Positions 60,954 to 64,000 of a DNA stretch of 64,000 nucleotides are shown one piece after another. The DNA is from Pleurocapsa sp. PCC 7327 (GTDB lineage Bacteria > Cyanobacteriota > Cyanobacteriia > Cyanobacteriales > Microcystaceae). The notes under the pieces are model-generated. The model was given only the letters and a program-made list of their open reading frames with translations. It had not been told where the DNA came from and did not search any database. The translations under genes and the position numbers were made by a program. Location of the stretch: the NCBI RefSeq assembly GCF_000317025.1, contig NC_019689.1, positions 4,170,024-4,234,023 of the forward strand. Direction: 5' to 3'. Numbering within the stretch: position 1 is the stretch's first letter; each line of letters begins with the position of its first letter.

Positions 60954-63854
60954 TTAAAGTTCTTTTAGATGTTGCAAGCGATCGCGCAGAATTTCAGCTT
61001 GTTTTTGAGCCTCTGCTAGAGACCCTCTTGCTCCTTGGACGACATCCGCAGGAGCGTTATTGACAAAGCCCGGATTATTCAAACGCGCCGTTAGCGATTT
61101 TATCTCTCCCTCCACTTTACTTAAATTTTTCTCCAGTTTGGAGATGAGAGCGTCAATGTCTACGATTCCAGACAGAGGAATTAATGCCTGGATAGTTCCG
61201 ACAACGCCCGCAATGACTTGTCCCGTATCTTCTTCCAGGACAGGTACGATGGTTAATCGATCGACTTTGGCTAGATCTTGAATATAGGTTCGACCAGCTT
61301 CTAGGGTAGAACGTTCCTCATTGCTTTCGCTCTGAAGAATGACTGGAACTTTCACCCCCGGCTTAATTTCTGCTTCAGCCCGCAGATAGCGAATGGTGCG
61401 AATCGTACCGATAAGTAGTTCAAAGGATTGTTCTAATTCCCTGTCGATCGCGCTTGCATCGACTTCTGGGTAAGCTTGTAGGGCAAGCACTTCATCGGTT
61501 GACTGCGTCAGGGTGTGCCAGATTTCCTCGGTAATATGAGGCATGAAGGGATGCAGAAGTTTGAGGATTCCTTCGAGGACGTAGGCTAGAGTCTGTTGGG
61601 CGACGAGGCGAGATTCGGCTTGCGCGTCTTTTCTTAAACGAGATTTGACCAGTTCGATATACCAGTCGCAGAAGTCTCCCCAGATAAACTCATAGAGTCC
61701 CTTCGCCGCTTCTCCGAGTCCGTAGGTTTCGATGTAATCTCTGGTTTGCCGGACGACTTGATTAAAGCGCGAGAGAATCCAGCGATCGCACCATTCCAGT
61801 GCCTCCGTTGTGGGTTGTCCTAGCTGTTGGGGCGTTTGCCCGTCCAGATTCATCATCACAAAGCGGGAGGCGTTCCAGAGTTTGTTGGCAAAGTTGCGCG
61901 AGGCTTCTACCGACTCCGACATCGGTGACGCTTTTGTCAACTCTGATAACTTTGCCAACTCCGATAACATCGATCCGAGTTCTGATTCTGACTTGTTCGG
62001 GAAAACTTTTTTTTGCAAATCCGAGATTGCTTCAGAGCGCGATTTATTTGGCGACGTTTCTATAAACCGCTCGATAACTTTTAGCTCGTACAGTTTGCGA
62101 TTCAACTGCAAGCTAATATCTTGACCTGCGCCTGCTACTTCCTTAATTAAGGTATAGCGCAGTGCATCAGTACCGTATTCATCGATCAAAATTAAGGGAT
62201 CGATGCCGTTATTGGCTGATTTAGACATTTTCTTGCCATTTTCGTCCCTTACCAAGCCGTGGATATAAACGTCTTTAAACGGCATCTGACCGGTGAAATG
62301 TCCTGCCATCATCGTCATGCGAGCAACCCAGAAGAAGATAATGTCAAACCCGGTGACTAAAACGCTTGTTGGATAATAGGTTTTGAGATCGGTTGTTTCT
62401 TGGGGCCATCCCATCGTCGAGAAGGGCCACAAACCCGACGAAAACCAAGTATCGAGAACGTCGGGGTCTTGTTCTAGCCGAATCTCGTCCCCGTATTGCC
62501 GTTTGGCTTTTTCCCATGCTTCTTCTTCGCTGTAGGCAACCACGAAGGGGGTATCCTCTGCAATTTCTCCGTTGGTTTCACTGACGACGTACCAAGCTGG
62601 AATTTGATGACCCCACCACAACTGACGAGAGATGCACCAGTCTTTGATTTTAACTAGCCAATCCCTGTAAACTTTCGTCCAGCGATCGGGCACGAATCGC
62701 GGCGAGTTTTCTTCGTCGAGACAGGTCAAAGCTTTTTTGGCCAAGGGTTCTATCTTGACAAACCACTGGGTTGATAGTAGAGGTTCGACGGGCACTTTTC
62801 CGCGATCGCTATAGGGAACTGCGTGGCGATAGGGTTCCACTTTCACCAGGAAACCATCTTCCTCTAGTTGCTTAACCACATTTTGGCGGGCGACAAAGCG
62901 ATCCTCTCCGGCAAACGGACCCGCATTTTCATTGAGGGTGCCGTCTTTGTTCATGATGTTGATAAACGGCAGTTGATGGCGCTTGCCCATCTCGAAGTCA
63001 TTGGGATCGTGGGCGGGCGTTACCTTCACGCAACCCGTTCCGAATTCAGGATCGACCAATTCGTCGGCAATAATAGGAATTTCCCGCCCCATAATTGGCA
63101 GCGTCAAGGTTTTGCCGATAATGGACTTGTAGCGATCGTCGTTGGGGTTCACTGCTACTGCCGTATCGCCCAACATGGTTTCGGGGCGAGTAGTTGCCAC
63201 TTCAACATAACCCGTCCCATCGGTTAGGGGATAGCGAAAATGCCACAGATTCCCGTCTACTTCTTTGCTTTCGACCTCTAGGTCGGATACTGCCGACTGA
63301 GATTCCGGGCACCAATTCACTAAATAATTGCCTCGATAAATGAGTCCTTCTTCGTAGAGTTGGATAAAAGCTCGCTTTACTGCGCGGGATAGACTTTCAT
63401 CTAGGGTAAATCTTTCTCGCGACCAATCTGCTGAGAGTCCCAAGCGTTTGAGTTGGTTGACAATCGTGCCGCCAGATTCTTTTTTCCACTGCCAAGCTCG
63501 CTCTAAGAACTTTTCCCGTCCTATATCGTAGCGAGTTTTCCCCTCTTGCTTTAGCTCCTTTTCTAGGAGCGTCTGCACGGCAATGCTAGCGTGATCGGTT
63601 CCTGGTAGGCAAAGCGTGTTGTAACCGCACATGCGATGATAGCGCACCAAGACATCCATTAACGCTGTATTGAAAGCATGCCCCATATGCAAGCTTCCCG
63701 TTACGTTTGGTGGCGGGATAACGATACAATAGGGATTACCACCGCGATCGGGGTTGGCTTGAAAAACTTGTTTGTTTTCCCAGTACTGCTGCCACTTGGC
63801 TTCTGTTGCTTTCGGGTCATACTGGGTTGGCAGGATTGGTAAAGTTGCGGTCAT
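60954..63854 (-). CDS. valS: Valyl-tRNA synthetase
   Basis: ValS charges tRNA-Val. The 966-residue class I enzyme has the HIGH signature as H56-M-G-H59, the editing domain, KMSKS in [10 protein letters not shown], the anticodon domain and the C-terminal coiled coil. It is larger than usual because about 55 extra residues (encoded at about 61918-62060) sit between the KMSKS region and NFANKLWN. This insert is Ser/Glu/Lys-rich and includes [14 protein letters not shown], coded by an 18-bp near-duplicate. No membrane helix (CAAD type) is seen in it. ATG 63854 starts the gene. Confidence 0.96.
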   Translation of the reverse strand: MTATLPILPTQYDPKATEAKWQQYWENKQVFQANPDRGGNPYCIVIPPPNVTGSLHMGHAFNTALMDVLVRYHRMCGYNTLCLPGTDHASIAVQTLLEKELKQEGKTRYDIGREKFLERAWQWKKESGGTIVNQLKRLGLSADWSRERFTLDESLSRAVKRAFIQLYEEGLIYRGNYLVNWCPESQSAVSDLEVESKEVDGNLWHFRYPLTDGTGYVEVATTRPETMLGDTAVAVNPNDDRYKSIIGKTLTLPIMGREIPIIADELVDPEFGTGCVKVTPAHDPNDFEMGKRHQLPFINIMNKDGTLNENAGPFAGEDRFVARQNVVKQLEEDGFLVKVEPYRHAVPYSDRGKVPVEPLLSTQWFVKIEPLAKKALTCLDEENSPRFVPDRWTKVYRDWLVKIKDWCISRQLWWGHQIPAWYVVSETNGEIAEDTPFVVAYSEEEAWEKAKRQYGDEIRLEQDPDVLDTWFSSGLWPFSTMGWPQETTDLKTYYPTSVLVTGFDIIFFWVARMTMMAGHFTGQMPFKDVYIHGLVRDENGKKMSKSANNGIDPLILIDEYGTDALRYTLIKEVAGAGQDISLQLNRKLYELKVIERFIETSPNKSRSEAISDLQKKVFPNKSESELGSMLSELAKLSELTKASPMSESVEASRNFANKLWNASRFVMMNLDGQTPQQLGQPTTEALEWCDRWILSRFNQVVRQTRDYIETYGLGEAAKGLYEFIWGDFCDWYIELVKSRLRKDAQAESRLVAQQTLAYVLEGILKLLHPFMPHITEEIWHTLTQSTDEVLALQAYPEVDASAIDRELEQSFELLIGTIRTIRYLRAEAEIKPGVKVPVILQSESNEERSTLEAGRTYIQDLAKVDRLTIVPVLEEDTGQVIAGVVGTIQALIPLSGIVDIDALISKLEKNLSKVEGEIKSLTARLNNPGFVNNAPADVVQGARGSLAEAQKQAEILRDRLQHLKEL

Positions 63855-64000
63855 CGAAAAAATGCGAACCAGGCTTTATAGTTTTTGACAGATATTAAAA
63901 ATTGTTTCACCTATCCAGTTTACTACTTTTCTTTCAATCCCCGATCGCGATTGAAGATGATTTTCTCTATAGTAGAGTTAAATAATCATCGAACGCTAAT

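Overview
The window looks like a chromosomal segment of a cyanobacterium. The palindrome GCGATCGC (HIP1) recurs in genes and spacers throughout. Several gene sets are typical of the phylum: an NDH-1 subunit NdhS, type IV pilus genes pilD and pilT, an SLH-porin, a KaiB-fold protein, a SmtA/SmtB metallothionein pair, an arsBHC-type arsenic operon and many cyanobacteria-only hypotheticals. No genus is claimed; the content would fit a unicellular or colonial form with many repeats.

Layout. 1-4.5 kb is accessory: the 5' end of a membrane protein running off the left edge, a decayed IS5-like insertion sequence, a double-glycine-leader peptide gene, a small membrane protein and a subtilase-like protease with unusual catalytic residues. 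4.5-7.3 kb holds cdd, a TM2 protein, smtB-smtA with its operator, tRNA-Phe and purN. 7.4-10.5 kb encodes penicillin-binding protein 1C and a Pro-rich lipoprotein candidate. 11.1-13.9 kb is an arsenic operon (arsR, acr3, a truncated arsH, arsC, a tyrosine-phosphatase-like gene). 13.9-23.3 kb is mainly housekeeping: a deacetylase/NAGPA fusion, thrC, pilD, accD, a compact PBP4-type carboxypeptidase and a J-domain protein. 23.7-36.9 kb carries a secreted trypsin-like protease, an SLH-porin, a kinase-pseudokinase-TPR protein, a fasciclin protein, a KaiB-domain protein, pilT, a CorC-like protein, an IS1-family element with intact 8-bp target duplications and a TetR remnant. 36.9-46.5 kb holds mfd, eda and a type I secretion pair in which a response-regulator receiver is fused to the HlyD-type adaptor, next to an ABC exporter with a cyclic-nucleotide-binding domain and a degenerate C39 domain. 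46.8-64 kb holds hypA-hypB, an OsmC-like gene with dhaL-dhaK, a GHL10 hydrolase, a NUDIX gene, a glycosyltransferase behind a structured leader, a 3-hydroxybutyrate-oligomer hydrolase, murD, an amino-acid permease, ndhS and valS.

How the genes fit together. Metal and metalloid resistance forms two units, each beginning with ArsR/SmtB-type regulation. Cell-wall work is spread over pbpC, the PBP4-like gene and murD. The most unusual signal is the receiver-HlyD / cNMP-ABC exporter pair, which looks like a secretion machine with two built-in sensory modules. A second theme is repeat biology: at least four dispersed repeat or MITE families, a 17-bp tandem array inside a palindromic element, and short repeats that appear to have been captured in frame inside pbpC, mfd, the ABC exporter and valS. 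No CRISPR array, rRNA operon or replication origin was seen.
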